64,000 nucleotides of DNA from Paenibacillus phoenicis (GCF_034718895.1 NZ_JAYERP010000001.1:496001-560000), one strand, 5' to 3'. Counted from the stretch's first letter, positions 24,136 to 36,867 are shown. Translations and numbers: made by a program. The notes: generated by a model from the letters alone, not told the origin.

Positions 24136-24918
24136 ATGGCAACGCATTTTGTAGTTGAGGGTTTGAAAGCAACAATCGAGGAGAAGGAGATCCTGAAAGG
24201 GATTAACCTTGAGATAAAAGGCGGGGAAATCCACGCCATCATGGGACCAAACGGAACCGGGAAAAGTACGCTGGCTTCTGCGCTGATGGGCCATCCGAAG
24301 TATGAAGTTACGGATGGTAAAGTGACGCTGAACGGGGAAGACGTGTTGGAGATGGCCGTTGACGAACGCGCCCGCGCTGGGATGTTCCTGGCGATGCAAT
24401 ATCCTAGCGAAATCGCTGGCGTAACGAATGCAGACTTCCTGCGCAGTGCCATTAATGCCCGCCGCGGTGAAGGGAATGAAATTTCCCTGATCAAATTCAT
24501 TCGTCAAATGGAAGAGCAAATGAAAGTGCTGGAGATGAATCCAGAGTTTGCGCACCGTTATTTGAACGAAGGTTTCTCCGGCGGGGAGAAGAAACGGAAC
24601 GAAATTTTGCAAATGCTGCTGCTTGATCCGAAGATCGTTATTCTGGACGAAATCGACTCTGGTCTTGACATCGACGCTTTGCGGATCGTGGCTAATGGTG
24701 TTAACTCCATGCGCAGCGAAGACCGCGGCTTCTTGATTATTACTCACTATCAACGTCTGTTAAACTACATCAAACCGGACTTCGTTCACGTGATGATGCA
24801 AGGCCGTATCGTGAAATCCGGCGGTCCTGAGCTTGCCGAACGCCTGGAAGCGGAAGGTTACGATTGGGTCAAAGAAGAGCTGGGTATCGTGGACGAAACA
24901 GTTGGTCAAGAAGCCTAA
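24136..24918 (+). CDS. sufC: Fe-S assembly ATPase SufC
   Basis: 260-residue ABC-type ATPase of the SUF scaffold. Walker A GPNGTGKSTL, signature FSGGEKKRNEILQMLLL, Walker B IVILDEIDSGLD, and His switch ITHYQRLL. It powers conformational change in SufBCD during Fe-S cluster building. ATG 24136 follows GGAAGGAGCAGTTAC; the seven upstream codons are dropped. First gene of sufCDSUB. Confidence 0.97.
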   Translation: MATHFVVEGLKATIEEKEILKGINLEIKGGEIHAIMGPNGTGKSTLASALMGHPKYEVTDGKVTLNGEDVLEMAVDERARAGMFLAMQYPSEIAGVTNADFLRSAINARRGEGNEISLIKFIRQMEEQMKVLEMNPEFAHRYLNEGFSGGEKKRNEILQMLLLDPKIVILDEIDSGLDIDALRIVANGVNSMRSEDRGFLIITHYQRLLNYIKPDFVHVMMQGRIVKSGGPELAERLEAEGYDWVKEELGIVDETVGQEA

Positions 24919-24937
24919 TCGGAAGGAGGAGTAAAGA

Positions 24938-27878
<2,941 letters not shown>

Positions 27879-27900
27879 TCCCCTGAGGAGGTAGCCGAAC

Positions 27901-29298
27901 ATGGCCAAAAAAGCACCGGAATTAGAAGAGTATAAATACGGTTTCCGGGATGAACACAAGGCGATCTTTCAATCCGGTAAAGGCTTGACCCGTGAAATCG
28001 TAACGGAAATCTCCCGTATTAAAGGCGAGCCGGAGTGGATGCTTAATTTCCGCCTCAAATCGCTTGAGCAGTTCGAGAAAATGCCGTTGCCGCGTTGGGG
28101 CGGAGATTTGAGCGAGCTCGATTTTAACGATATTCAATACTACGTGAAACCATCTGAGAAACAAGGTAAGACGTGGGAAGAAGTCCCGGCAGAAATCAAA
28201 GAAACGTTTGATAAGCTGGGGATTCCAGAGGCCGAGCAGAAGTTCCTGGCCGGCGTCTCCGCGCAATACGAGTCGGAGGTCGTATACCATAGCATTCAGA
28301 AGGACCTGGAAGATCAAGGGGTTATCTTCATGGATACGGATTCCGCATTGCGTGAGTATCCGGAACTGTTCAAAGAGTACTTCGGTACGGTAGTTCCTGC
28401 TGCGGACAACAAGTTTGCGGCTCTGAACAGCGCCGTATGGTCCGGGGGCAGCTTCATTTACGTGCCAAAAGGCGTGAAATGCGAAGTGCCGCTGCAGGCT
28501 TATTTCCGGATCAACTCGGAGAACATGGGACAATTTGAACGTACGCTGATCATCGCCGACGAAGGCAGCTTCGTGCATTACACCGAAGGCTGCACGGCGC
28601 CGATTTACAGCACGAACTCGCTGCATAGCGCGGTCGTGGAAATCATCGTGAAGAAGGACGCTCGCGTTCGCTACACGACGATCCAGAACTGGGCACCAAA
28701 CATCTATAACCTGGTTACGAAACGTGCGGTAGCCGAAGAGAACGCAACGATGGAATGGGTTGACGGCAATATCGGCTCGAAGTTGACGATGAAGTACCCA
28801 GCCGTTATCTTGAAAGGCCGCGGCGCGAAAGGCAGCGTGCTGTCCATCGCCGTTGCCGGCAAAGGTCAGCTTCAGGATGCCGGTGCGAAAATGATCCACC
28901 TGGCGCCGGATACAACGTCGACGATCGTGTCGAAGTCGATTTCCAAACATGGCGGTAAGGTCACTTACCGCGGTCTCGCTTCCTTCGGCCGACAAGCGGA
29001 AGGCGCGAAATCGAACATCAAATGCGATACGCTGATTCTCGATAACGAGTCGACGTCGGATACGATCCCATACAACGAGATCATGAACGACAACATCACG
29101 CTGGAGCATGAGGCGACCGTATCGAAGGTGTCGGAGGAGCAGCTCTTCTATCTGATGAGCCGCGGTCTGACCGAAGAAGAAGCAACGCAAATGATCGTTA
29201 TGGGCTTTATCGAGCCGTTCACGAAAGAGCTGCCGATGGAATATGCGGTAGAGATGAACCGCTTGATCAAATTTGAGATGGAAGGCTCGATCGGTTAA
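27901..29298 (+). CDS. sufB: Fe-S assembly scaffold SufB
   Basis: 465 residues. [60 protein letters not shown], and [20 protein letters not shown] with the scaffold cysteine region. C-terminal [20 protein letters not shown] is typical. SufB is the site where the cluster is assembled. Starts at ATG after TGAGGAGGTAGCCGAAC. Last gene of the operon, ended by a strong terminator. Confidence 0.97.
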   Translation: MAKKAPELEEYKYGFRDEHKAIFQSGKGLTREIVTEISRIKGEPEWMLNFRLKSLEQFEKMPLPRWGGDLSELDFNDIQYYVKPSEKQGKTWEEVPAEIKETFDKLGIPEAEQKFLAGVSAQYESEVVYHSIQKDLEDQGVIFMDTDSALREYPELFKEYFGTVVPAADNKFAALNSAVWSGGSFIYVPKGVKCEVPLQAYFRINSENMGQFERTLIIADEGSFVHYTEGCTAPIYSTNSLHSAVVEIIVKKDARVRYTTIQNWAPNIYNLVTKRAVAEENATMEWVDGNIGSKLTMKYPAVILKGRGAKGSVLSIAVAGKGQLQDAGAKMIHLAPDTTSTIVSKSISKHGGKVTYRGLASFGRQAEGAKSNIKCDTLILDNESTSDTIPYNEIMNDNITLEHEATVSKVSEEQLFYLMSRGLTEEEATQMIVMGFIEPFTKELPMEYAVEMNRLIKFEMEGSIG

Positions 29299-29314
29299 AA
29301 GTTTAGGCCAAACG

Positions 29315-29353
29315 AAAGGAGAAGCCCCTGAGCGGGACTTCTCCTTTTTTTTG
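29315..29353 (+). terminator. suf operon terminator
   Basis: AAAGGAGAAG pairs with CTTCTCCTTT around CCCCTGAGCGGGA, followed by a T-run. Confidence 0.9.
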
Positions 29354-29365
29354 CGTGGTTGGGCT

Positions 29366-29704
29366 TTACTGGCGGATCGTTACGCTGGTTCCGATCGGCA
29401 CGATCCGGGCTAGCTCGATGACGTCCGGGTTATACATTCGGATACACCCGTGTGAAACCTCTTTGCCGATGGAGGAAGGATCATCAGTGCCGTGGATCCC
29501 GTAATGGGGCTTGGACAAGCCCATCCAATAGGCGCCAAACGGCCCGCCGGGATTGGGGGCTTTGTTGACGATGGTATACGACCCTACAGGGGTTTGCGTG
29601 AGCATGGTTCCGATCCCAACCGGAAACCCACGTACGACGTTGTTGTTATCCAGCAGGTACAGCATGCGATCCGATATATCCACGATGATGCGGTAATTGG
29701 GCAT
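29366..29704 (-). CDS. YkuD-type L,D-transpeptidase
   Basis: 112 residues, a single YkuD domain: RIIVDISDRMLYLLDNNNVV, then HGTDDPSSIGKEVSHGCIRM with the catalytic His and Cys. The family makes 3-3 cross-links in peptidoglycan or anchors proteins to it. No signal peptide or LysM is present, so like B. subtilis YkuD-type spore enzymes it may act without ordinary secretion. ATG 29704 follows CGGGAGGCGCGCCTAC; the upstream 16 codons are dropped. Confidence 0.92.
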   Translation of the reverse strand: MPNYRIIVDISDRMLYLLDNNNVVRGFPVGIGTMLTQTPVGSYTIVNKAPNPGGPFGAYWMGLSKPHYGIHGTDDPSSIGKEVSHGCIRMYNPDVIELARIVPIGTSVTIRQ

Positions 29705-29799
29705 GTAGGCGCGCCTCCCGTTGTTTTTTGCTAGTGTATGACGGGTAGGCATAAGTTGGTTGGGCGAATGCGTAAGAGCCGATCGCCAAGGCTTAAGGC

Positions 29800-29832
29800 A
29801 AAATAAAACCCGGGTCCTGTGCAGGCCCGGGA
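29800..29832 (-). terminator. Terminator after the HD-GYP gene
   Basis: On the minus strand CCCGGGCCTG pairs with CAGGACCCGGG, followed by TTTTATTTTG. Confidence 0.85.
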
Positions 29833-29842
29833 GAATTCCGTA

Positions 29843-30886
29843 TTAGAGATATACTTCTGCGATTGAGGTTTCGCGTTCTTTGGACAGGTCGACAAATCGG
29901 GAATCCGTCTTGACCAGCGGACGGAAGAAGTCCGTTTGATTCGTCATGACGATAGAACCGATCTCGCCGGTGCTCAGCATCACTTTCTTGCCGATGAAGT
30001 TCGGCAACAGATGACGGATCAATGCTTGCGTTGGCTCCGGGCTCAACTGGCCGAAGCTAAGGCTGTTTAACTCGCGCAGCACGGACAGCAGCTCCTGCTT
30101 CGAGCGGTAGACCCGGTTGGAGGTCATCGCCGCATACACGTCTGCAACCGCGGCGATCTTGGCGAACGGATGGATATCCTTGCTTGTTAAGCCATGCGGA
30201 TAACCGCTGCCGTCCTCCCGTTCGTGATGCTGCAGCGCCACCAAGGCCGAAAGCTCGTCTCCGGTAGAATTGAGAATAATGTCATGACCGTATTCGGAAT
30301 GACGCTTCACTTCTTCGAATTCCTCCGGCGTCAGCTTGCCGGGCTTGGATAAAATGCTCTGTGGGACCTTGCTCTTGCCGATATCGATCAAGTAGCCGGC
30401 TTTCCCAGCCTTGTAGGCTTCTTCCTTAGGATACCCTAACCAGGAGGCGATATAATAACTGAGCATGCCGACTTGCATGGAATGATGGTAAGTATAATTG
30501 TCACCGTCACCAATCATCAGCAATAAAGAGACGACGTCCTTCTGGTTATCCAGTTCTGAGATCATCGGCTCTAACAGCTTGTCCACTTTCGCTTCGTCGA
30601 TCGTCCCGTTCGTTAGCGCTTTCAGGAACAGTTCCTCGAAACCGTCAACGGCTTCATCCATATATGGCTTGGCCCGGAAGGCAGGATCCGAAGGGAATTC
30701 GGCGTCTAAGGTTTGCGGTTCGATATCTACGTAGTCGATCCCATGCTGCATTAGCTTAACGATGGAATCGCTGCTCAATTCACAGCCTTTCTGCAAAACA
30801 AAAACGCCGAAATGATTAAATACGTCATGTTGGAGACGGTCGCCTGGACTGAGCTCCATAATATGTACTTTCAAAGACGATGACAC
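29843..30886 (-). CDS. HD-GYP-type protein with altered HD dyad
   Basis: 347 residues: an N-terminal domain of about 115 residues (MELSPGDRLQHDVFNHFG), then an HD-GYP domain (about 118-290). Seen are YTYHHSMQVGMLSYYIASWLG, KRHSEYGHDIIL, and QHHEREDGSGYPHGL with the GYP motif. Active HD-GYP proteins hydrolyse cyclic-di-GMP at a metal centre. Here the HD dyad reads GYLIDIGK, so the histidine is Ile167 while Asp168 stays. That should weaken or abolish metal binding, making this a possible c-di-GMP sensor rather than an enzyme. Starts at ATG after a weak AGGTGTCATC. Confidence 0.88.
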   Translation of the reverse strand: MSSSLKVHIMELSPGDRLQHDVFNHFGVFVLQKGCELSSDSIVKLMQHGIDYVDIEPQTLDAEFPSDPAFRAKPYMDEAVDGFEELFLKALTNGTIDEAKVDKLLEPMISELDNQKDVVSLLLMIGDGDNYTYHHSMQVGMLSYYIASWLGYPKEEAYKAGKAGYLIDIGKSKVPQSILSKPGKLTPEEFEEVKRHSEYGHDIILNSTGDELSALVALQHHEREDGSGYPHGLTSKDIHPFAKIAAVADVYAAMTSNRVYRSKQELLSVLRELNSLSFGQLSPEPTQALIRHLLPNFIGKKVMLSTGEIGSIVMTNQTDFFRPLVKTDSRFVDLSKERETSIAEVYL

Positions 30887-30956
30887 CTCGTAATCTTCCT
30901 GTTTTTCTTAATCATATCAGGAAACAAATGGGTTGACAACGAAATTGTTAGGTTTG

Positions 30957-31709
30957 TCAATCACCCGAAAGGAGGTGTTCTCCCGGTACACGAGGGTCCC
31001 ACGGACCAAGTCCATGGCCCTTCCACTCCGAACCGTCTTCCCAGATTTCCTTTTTCCAGATCGGGACAATCTGCTTAAGACGTTCAATCGCGTAGCGGCT
31101 GGCCTCGTAGCATCCGGCCCGGTGAGGTGCCGATACGGCGATGACGACACTGATTTCCGCGATATCCACGCGACCGATCCGGTGGCTAATCGCACAGCGG
31201 GTTCCTGGCCAGCGCTCCGTGATCTCGGCGCCGATTTGGCGCAGCTTGGCTAAGGCCATCGGCACATAGGCTTCGTATTCGAGATGGACGGTCCGTTGAC
31301 CTTGCGTCCATTCCCGGGTAGTCCCGGTGAACGTTAGAACGGCGCCATGGTCGGGGGTGATAACCTTAGCCGTGATCTCCTCCACGGACAGCGGTTCTTC
31401 CGTGATGATGTACAGTTGATCGTCCGCCGGATCCGAAGCATCGTTCGAACTCCATTCTCCGCCGGATACCGGCGGGATCAGTGCGATCTCGTCCTCCGCA
31501 TGGATGGGCGTATCGCCTGCAGCGTACTCCTGATTTACCGCAACGAAGGAGGCGGAAATCAGCGCAGCTGCTGAGGGATAAGCCTCAGCTAACGCTTCCT
31601 TTAACGAGGCTGCTGTAATTGGACGTTCTGGATAAGGGTATGCAAAGCTTAAGGTTGACGTACCGATCCGGTCCGCCAACCCGGCAAAAAGAGCAATTTG
31701 AATATTCAT
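30957..31709 (-). CDS. MoaD-MoaE fusion, molybdopterin synthase
   Basis: 250 residues. About 1-84 is MoaD (MNIQIALFAGLADRIG ... EIALIPPVSGG), about 97-250 is MoaE (LTFTGTTREWTQGQRTVHLEYEAY; SVVIAVSAPHRAGCYEASRY; PIWKKEIWEDGSEWKG with the active-site Lys). The two subunits normally form the enzyme that adds dithiolene sulfur to precursor Z in molybdenum-cofactor synthesis. MoaD needs a free Gly-Gly end; here GG is at 83-84, inside the fusion, so cleavage or an unusual sulfur step would be needed. Starts at ATG after CGAGGAGACTCCT. Confidence 0.92.
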   Translation of the reverse strand: MNIQIALFAGLADRIGTSTLSFAYPYPERPITAASLKEALAEAYPSAAALISASFVAVNQEYAAGDTPIHAEDEIALIPPVSGGEWSSNDASDPADDQLYIITEEPLSVEEITAKVITPDHGAVLTFTGTTREWTQGQRTVHLEYEAYVPMALAKLRQIGAEITERWPGTRCAISHRIGRVDIAEISVVIAVSAPHRAGCYEASRYAIERLKQIVPIWKKEIWEDGSEWKGHGLGPWDPRVPGEHLLSGD

Positions 31710-31752
31710 AGGAGTCTCCTCGGAATAGTTTGTAAGTAATATACATTATAAC

Positions 31753-31782
31753 AAGACAACGATCAATTTTAAGGTATATAAT
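31753..31782 (+). promoter_or_regulatory. Putative promoter of the YunD-like gene
   Basis: AAGACA (31753-31758), 18 bp, TATAAT (31777-31782). A small dyad TCTAAAATTTAGA follows near 31793. Confidence 0.4.
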
Positions 31783-31845
31783 ACACATTGAACTCTAAAA
31801 TTTAGAATAAGCCGAATAGATTGAGAGGGCAAGGAGGTAGTGCTT

Positions 31846-33279
31846 ATGCCGGAGACGAACCAGGAAACGTTAACGATACTCTACACCAACGATATTCACA
31901 GCCATTTTGAAACGATGGGGCGCATCGCGGCGATGATTGATGAGTTGCGTGCCGAGGCGCCGGCTTCTACGCTCCTTCTCGATATCGGCGACCATATGGA
32001 CCGGGCGGCGATCGAAACCGAAGGCACCTTAGGACAGGCCAATGTGGACGTGCTGAACCTAACGGGATACGATGCGGTAACGATCGGCAATAATGAAGGG
32101 CTGACCTTTACGCCGGAAATGTTGGGCCAGGCCTACGCCGGCCTGCACAGCTCCGTCGTTTGCGGAAATATCGTAGAGATGCGGACGGGACGGCCCCCAG
32201 CGTGGATGCAGAGCCGTCTGGTCGTGCACAAGCAGGGGTTTAAGATTGGGCTGGTGGCTGCGACGGCTGCGTTTGCTGAGTTCTATGAGCTGCTGGGCTT
32301 GGAATCCCTGAATCCGCTGGAAACGATCGCCAGGGATGTAATTCAGCTGCGCGATGAGGTGGATCTGGTCATTGTGATGTCCCATTTAGGCCTGCCGATG
32401 GATCAGCAGCTGGCCGAGACGGTACCGGGCATCGACCTGATCATCGGCGGGCATACCCATCATTTGCTGGAGGAGCCGCTGCGCATCGGATCAACGATGG
32501 TTACGGCTGCAGGGAAGTTCGGTAACTACTTAGGGAAGGTTGTTGTTCTCCGGGAGGCCGTAACCGGACGGTTATCGATGGACGGGGTTTGCCTGCCTGT
32601 CCGGGAAGGGCCGAAGCTGGAGCAGGTGGAGACGGCCATCGCCTTGCAGAGAGAAGCAGCAAAGCTCCGGTTGAATCGCACGGTTGCGGTGACGGATCGC
32701 GAGCTGCCGGTGTCCTACGAGGCAGAATCTCCGTTTGGCAATCTGCTGGCTCAAGCGGTGCGCCGTCATACCAACAGCGAATTTTCTCTGGTGAACAGCG
32801 GTCAGTTGCTCGCTAGCCTGCCGGCTGGAGAGATCAGCGAAGGAATGCTGCATGAACGTTGCCCTTCGCCGATTAACCCTTGTACGATGCGGCTGTCTGG
32901 GGAAGATATTTTGGCAAGTCTGGAGGAATCGCTGCTTGAGGAGAAGAGGGGTAAATTCATTATGGGATTTGGCTTTCGGGGAAAGGTGCTTGGCGGCATT
33001 TGCGTTGACGGATTGGAGATTGAATACAACCCTGACGCTCCCCCTTTCGAGCGGATCATCCGGGCAAGCGTTGCGGGCAAGCCATTGCGGAGCGACCAGA
33101 CGTATCTCGTAGGCACGCTGGATATGTTCACCTTTGGCGTCGGTTATGAACGATTAAAGCGGGGGACGGAGAAGCGTTATATGCTCCCTGAATTTTTGCG
33201 CGATCTGCTCCGCTTTGAACTGCAGACGGCCGGCGCAGTGGATACCTGTTTTCAATCCCGGTGGAAAAAAGTAGAATAA
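31846..33279 (+). CDS. YunD-like metallophosphoesterase / 5'-nucleotidase
   Basis: 477 residues. N-terminal metallophosphoesterase (LYTNDIHSHFE, DIGDHMDR, TIGNNEGL, VMSHLGL, IGGHTHH) carrying the dimetal ligands, then a C-terminal 5'-nucleotidase domain (about 270-460; NLLAQAVRRHTNSEFSLVNSG). Note GNNE where GNHE is usual: the motif His is Asn in this branch as in YunD. No signal peptide, so cytoplasmic. ATG 31846 follows AAGGAGGTAGTGCTT at 8 bp; GTG 31840 is too close. Confidence 0.88.
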   Translation: MPETNQETLTILYTNDIHSHFETMGRIAAMIDELRAEAPASTLLLDIGDHMDRAAIETEGTLGQANVDVLNLTGYDAVTIGNNEGLTFTPEMLGQAYAGLHSSVVCGNIVEMRTGRPPAWMQSRLVVHKQGFKIGLVAATAAFAEFYELLGLESLNPLETIARDVIQLRDEVDLVIVMSHLGLPMDQQLAETVPGIDLIIGGHTHHLLEEPLRIGSTMVTAAGKFGNYLGKVVVLREAVTGRLSMDGVCLPVREGPKLEQVETAIALQREAAKLRLNRTVAVTDRELPVSYEAESPFGNLLAQAVRRHTNSEFSLVNSGQLLASLPAGEISEGMLHERCPSPINPCTMRLSGEDILASLEESLLEEKRGKFIMGFGFRGKVLGGICVDGLEIEYNPDAPPFERIIRASVAGKPLRSDQTYLVGTLDMFTFGVGYERLKRGTEKRYMLPEFLRDLLRFELQTAGAVDTCFQSRWKKVE

Positions 33280-33315
33280 CTATAGCGCGAAGTCACACTC
33301 GATCAGGAGGAACGA

Positions 33316-34143
33316 ATGAGTCTTATTGTCTCGATTATTTTAGCCATTGTGGAAGGTTTAACCGAGTTTATTCCGGTCTCGTCGACGGGACACATGATAT
33401 TAACTGCCAAGCTGATGGGATACGATGATCAGTCGCCGGAGATGAAGACCTTTGAAATCGTCATTCAGCTTGGGGCGATCCTTGCCATGGCCTGGGTTTA
33501 CCGGGAACGGATCTTAAATCTGCTTGGCTTAAGCAAAAAAATAACGGTCGTTGACCTGAACGCCCCGAAGGGCCGTCTTAATTTAATCCATATTCTGCTG
33601 GGGATTGTGCCGGCGCTGGCTGTCGGATTTTTCTTCCGCGATTTTATCAAAGGCCTGTTCAGCTCGCAGACGGTATTATGGGCGCTTGTCGTTGGCGGCT
33701 TATTCATGATCTTCGCCGAATGGTTTAATAAGAACAAAGCGGTGGTTACTGCGCAAGAAATGGATCAGCTGACCTATAAACAAGCGCTTCTGATCGGGTT
33801 GTATCAGTGTATCTCCGTGCTCTGGCCCGGCTTCTCCCGGTCCGGCTCGACGATTGCCGGCGGGATGCTGAGCGGTGCCAGCTACAAAGCGGCTGCCGAC
33901 TTCTCGTTCCTTATTGCCATCCCGATCATGTGTGCGGTGTCCGCTTACGAAATGCTGGATTCGTACCGCTATTTGACGTCCGAAACGATCGGGTATTTCT
34001 TGATCGGTTTTGTGGTTGCTTTTGTTGTGGCCTATGTGGTCGTACTGGCGTTCTTAAAGCTCATCCAAAAGGTGCAGCTTCGCCATTTTGCTTATTATCG
34101 GTTTGTTTTGGCCGCCTTGTTCTGGATCTTTATTATGCGTTAA
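33316..34143 (+). CDS. uppP: Undecaprenyl-diphosphatase UppP
   Basis: 275 residues, about eight membrane helices. Signature EGLTEFIPVSSTGHMIL with (E/Q)xxxE and the catalytic Ser/His region, and LWPGFSRSGSTIAGGMLSGA. It dephosphorylates undecaprenyl pyrophosphate so the lipid carrier can be reused in wall synthesis; overproduction gives bacitracin resistance. Starts at ATG after CAGGAGGAACGA. Confidence 0.97.
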   Translation: MSLIVSIILAIVEGLTEFIPVSSTGHMILTAKLMGYDDQSPEMKTFEIVIQLGAILAMAWVYRERILNLLGLSKKITVVDLNAPKGRLNLIHILLGIVPALAVGFFFRDFIKGLFSSQTVLWALVVGGLFMIFAEWFNKNKAVVTAQEMDQLTYKQALLIGLYQCISVLWPGFSRSGSTIAGGMLSGASYKAAADFSFLIAIPIMCAVSAYEMLDSYRYLTSETIGYFLIGFVVAFVVAYVVVLAFLKLIQKVQLRHFAYYRFVLAALFWIFIMR

Positions 34144-34304
34144 TACACTTCAAGGGCGGGCAGTATTTCAAGCTGGAATGAAATCCAGGAAAAAGATTTA
34201 TAATGAGGACGGGAGAAACGTCATCTTACGACAGTAGATATGTCCGCTTTCGCACTCCATCCGGATTGCGGGAGCGGACGGAATAGAAATGGTGGTAGTG
34301 GATA

Positions 34305-35444
34305 ATGAGAAAACAGACGATAACGATAAATGAAGGCATTCGGCCGATCAGCCCGAGTTATGATCCATGGGACCCGATTTTGTCCCTGCGGGAGTTTGGT
34401 CGTCATGCCTTAACCAGCGTCGAGCTGACGGTAACGAATTTATGCAATATGCGTTGCGAGCACTGCGCGGTTGGCGACAGTCTCGTGCTGAAGGAACCCG
34501 AGCAGCTTCCGCTGCCGCTGATTCTGAAGGCGCTGGATGAAGTTGAACATTTGCAGACGATTAGTATCACGGGCGGCGAGCCGACATTTCGGCGCCAAAC
34601 CGTGGAGGAGAAAATTATCCCGCTGCTGAAATACGCCAAGGAGCGCGGGATTCGTTCGCAAATCAATTCCAATCTGACATTAGACTATGAACGTTACGAG
34701 AAGCTGCTTCCTTATTTGGATGTGATGCACATCTCGTTTAACTATACAAGCGAACGCGATTTCCATGAGATCGGATTCGCTCGCAGCGGACACCCGGTCA
34801 AGCCGGAGGTCGCTTATAAAATGTACGAGACGATGATTGAGAACACACGCAAACTCAGCGAAGCGGGCATGTTCGTGTCTGCCGAGTCGATGATTAACTA
34901 TCGGACGCACCGCAAACTGCCGGAGATTCATCGCATGATCGTAGAAATGGGCTGCAAAAGACATGAGGTCCATCCGATGTATGCGGCCGATTTTGCCGAA
35001 GGGTTGCCTGTGCTGGCGTTAAGCGATATGCGAGCGGCGATCCACTCGCTGCTGGACGCTCGGGATCCGGACGTATGGATGCTGTTCGGAACGCTGCCTT
35101 TCTTTGCTTGTAACGGGAATGAAGAAGACTTGCAGCTGCTGCGCAGGCTGCGGAAAGAGCCTAACGTGACCGTTCGCAATGATCCGGATGGACGTAACCG
35201 CGTAAATGTGAATATGTTCACCGGGGATGTCTTTGTAACGGATTTTGCTGCCATCCCGGCCTTTGGCAATGTGCGGGAAGGGAAGCTGGACGAGATCTTC
35301 AGCCGCTGGCTGACGGAGCATCCATTAAACCAGAAGGTCAACTGCCACTGCGATGCGGCTGGTTGCTGCGGCCCGAATCTCTTGGTTGCGGACATGTATT
35401 ATCAAGATACGGATTTTAAATCGCGTAAAGCGGCTGCTCTATAA
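34305..35444 (+). CDS. yfkAB: Radical SAM / CxCxxxxC protein YfkAB
   Basis: 379 residues. Radical-SAM cluster motif CNMRCEHC (Cys47, 51, 54), SITGGEPTF, and a C-terminal auxiliary motif CHCDAAGC (CxCxxxxC) that defines this family. B. subtilis carries it as yfkA and yfkB, sometimes joined. The reaction is unknown; a second Fe-S cluster near the C-terminus is likely. Starts at ATG near a GGTAGTGGATA. Single gene between uppP and the CNNM/CBS gene. Confidence 0.93.
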   Translation: MRKQTITINEGIRPISPSYDPWDPILSLREFGRHALTSVELTVTNLCNMRCEHCAVGDSLVLKEPEQLPLPLILKALDEVEHLQTISITGGEPTFRRQTVEEKIIPLLKYAKERGIRSQINSNLTLDYERYEKLLPYLDVMHISFNYTSERDFHEIGFARSGHPVKPEVAYKMYETMIENTRKLSEAGMFVSAESMINYRTHRKLPEIHRMIVEMGCKRHEVHPMYAADFAEGLPVLALSDMRAAIHSLLDARDPDVWMLFGTLPFFACNGNEEDLQLLRRLRKEPNVTVRNDPDGRNRVNVNMFTGDVFVTDFAAIPAFGNVREGKLDEIFSRWLTEHPLNQKVNCHCDAAGCCGPNLLVADMYYQDTDFKSRKAAAL

Positions 35445-35475
35445 GTAGAACTAAACTAGAAAAGAGGCGTATGAC

Positions 35476-36840
35476 ATGCCGGTAGCCCTCGATGCTCATA
35501 CCAATTTTGAAATCGGCAAGCTGATATGGAACTTACTGATCGTCCTAATTCTCGTCTTCTTAAACGGATTCTTTGTGGCTGCCGAATTTTCGCTCGTGAA
35601 GGTTCGCCAATCCCGGCTGACTCAACTGGCCCGGGAGGGCAACCGCCGGGCGAATTACGCACTGAAGGTCAATAAGCGGCTCGACACCTACTTGTCGGCG
35701 ACACAGCTTGGCATCACGCTGGCATCGCTGGGGCTCGGGTGGGTCGGAGAACCTGCGGTGTCCGAGCTTTTAATTGAACCGCTGATGCATAAGATGGGCG
35801 CAACCGATCCCACTCTGATCTCCACGGTCTCGGTGGCGGTCGGTTTTGCGATCATTACGTTTTTACATATTGTGATGGGGGAGCTGGCTCCAAAATCGCT
35901 GGCGATCCAAAAGTCGGAAGCGGCGTCCTTATGGCTGTCTTGGCCGTTGTTGATGTTTTATCGCTTATTCCTTCCCGTGATCTGGCTCTTGAATACAGCG
36001 GCAAACGGCGCGCTCCGGCTGATTGGAATTGAACCGGCCAGTGAGAGCGAGGCGGCGCATTCCGAGGAAGAAATTCGCATTCTCATGGATCAAAGCGCCA
36101 AAAGCGGCGTCATCGATAAAGATGAAATGAAGCTGGTGGACAATATTTTCGACTTCTCCGACATGCTGGCCCGTGAGGTCATGCTGCCGCGGACGGATAT
36201 GGATTGCTTGTACACGAATTTGAGCTGGGAAGATAATATGAAAATCGTAGCCAACACGAAGCACTCCCGCTATCCGGTTGCCGTCGAGGATAAGGATCAG
36301 ATCATCGGGTTCGTACATATTACCGACCTGCTGCTGCCCGATTCGGAGAAGCCGCTTCGTTTGGAGGAGATGGTTCGCCCGATCCTGAACGTGCCGGAGT
36401 CGATGGAAATCAGCCAGGTGCTTCGCTTGATGCAGAAGAAGCATTCTCAAGTAACGCTTGTCGTCGATGAATACGGCGGAACGGCCGGACTGCTGACCGC
36501 GGAAGAAATTCTCGAGGAGATCGTTGGCGATCTCCATGACGAGTTCGAGGATGAACGTCCGGATATCGAGAAAATAACGGATGATGTCTATTCGGTGGAC
36601 GGCCGCTTGTTGATCGAAGAAGTCAATGAACTGGTCGGCAGCGACATTGAAGACGAGGAAGTGGACTCCATCGGTGGCTGGTTGTTTAAGGAGTTGGAAG
36701 GCACCCCGGCCAAAGGCAAAAGAAAACAGGTTGACCGCTTCTTATTCGAGGTTGAGGAAGCCAGCCGATTGCGCATCACGCGCGTGAAGGTCATCCGCCT
36801 CGTTGTCGAGGAGCCGGAAGAGGAAATCGAAGAGGAATAA
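35476..36840 (+). CDS. CNNM / CBS / CorC_HlyC membrane protein (hemolysin-like family)
   Basis: 454 residues. CNNM (DUF21) domain with about four hydrophobic segments (LIVLILVFLNGFFVAAEFSL; VAVGFAIITFLHIVMGELAP), a CBS pair (about 215-340; LPRTDMDCLYTNLSWEDNM, VTLVVDEYGGTAGLLTAEEI), and the CorC_HlyC domain (about 360-445) with an acidic tail. Relatives act in Mg/Co export or Mg homeostasis (for example MpfA in Staphylococcus). No haemolytic role should be assumed from the family name. Starts at ATG after AGAGGCGTATGAC. Confidence 0.93.
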   Translation: MPVALDAHTNFEIGKLIWNLLIVLILVFLNGFFVAAEFSLVKVRQSRLTQLAREGNRRANYALKVNKRLDTYLSATQLGITLASLGLGWVGEPAVSELLIEPLMHKMGATDPTLISTVSVAVGFAIITFLHIVMGELAPKSLAIQKSEAASLWLSWPLLMFYRLFLPVIWLLNTAANGALRLIGIEPASESEAAHSEEEIRILMDQSAKSGVIDKDEMKLVDNIFDFSDMLAREVMLPRTDMDCLYTNLSWEDNMKIVANTKHSRYPVAVEDKDQIIGFVHITDLLLPDSEKPLRLEEMVRPILNVPESMEISQVLRLMQKKHSQVTLVVDEYGGTAGLLTAEEILEEIVGDLHDEFEDERPDIEKITDDVYSVDGRLLIEEVNELVGSDIEDEEVDSIGGWLFKELEGTPAKGKRKQVDRFLFEVEEASRLRITRVKVIRLVVEEPEEEIEEE

Positions 36841-36867
36841 AGCCGGACAAGCTTCATCCGGCTGCAT

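Noticed and set aside
27922-29190. 422-codon open frame on the minus strand
   Set aside because: Antisense to sufB, a clear gene with a ribosome site and full family similarity.
35476-36840. Toxin (hemolysin) role for the CNNM/CBS protein
   Set aside because: The name is historical; domains indicate divalent-metal homeostasis.
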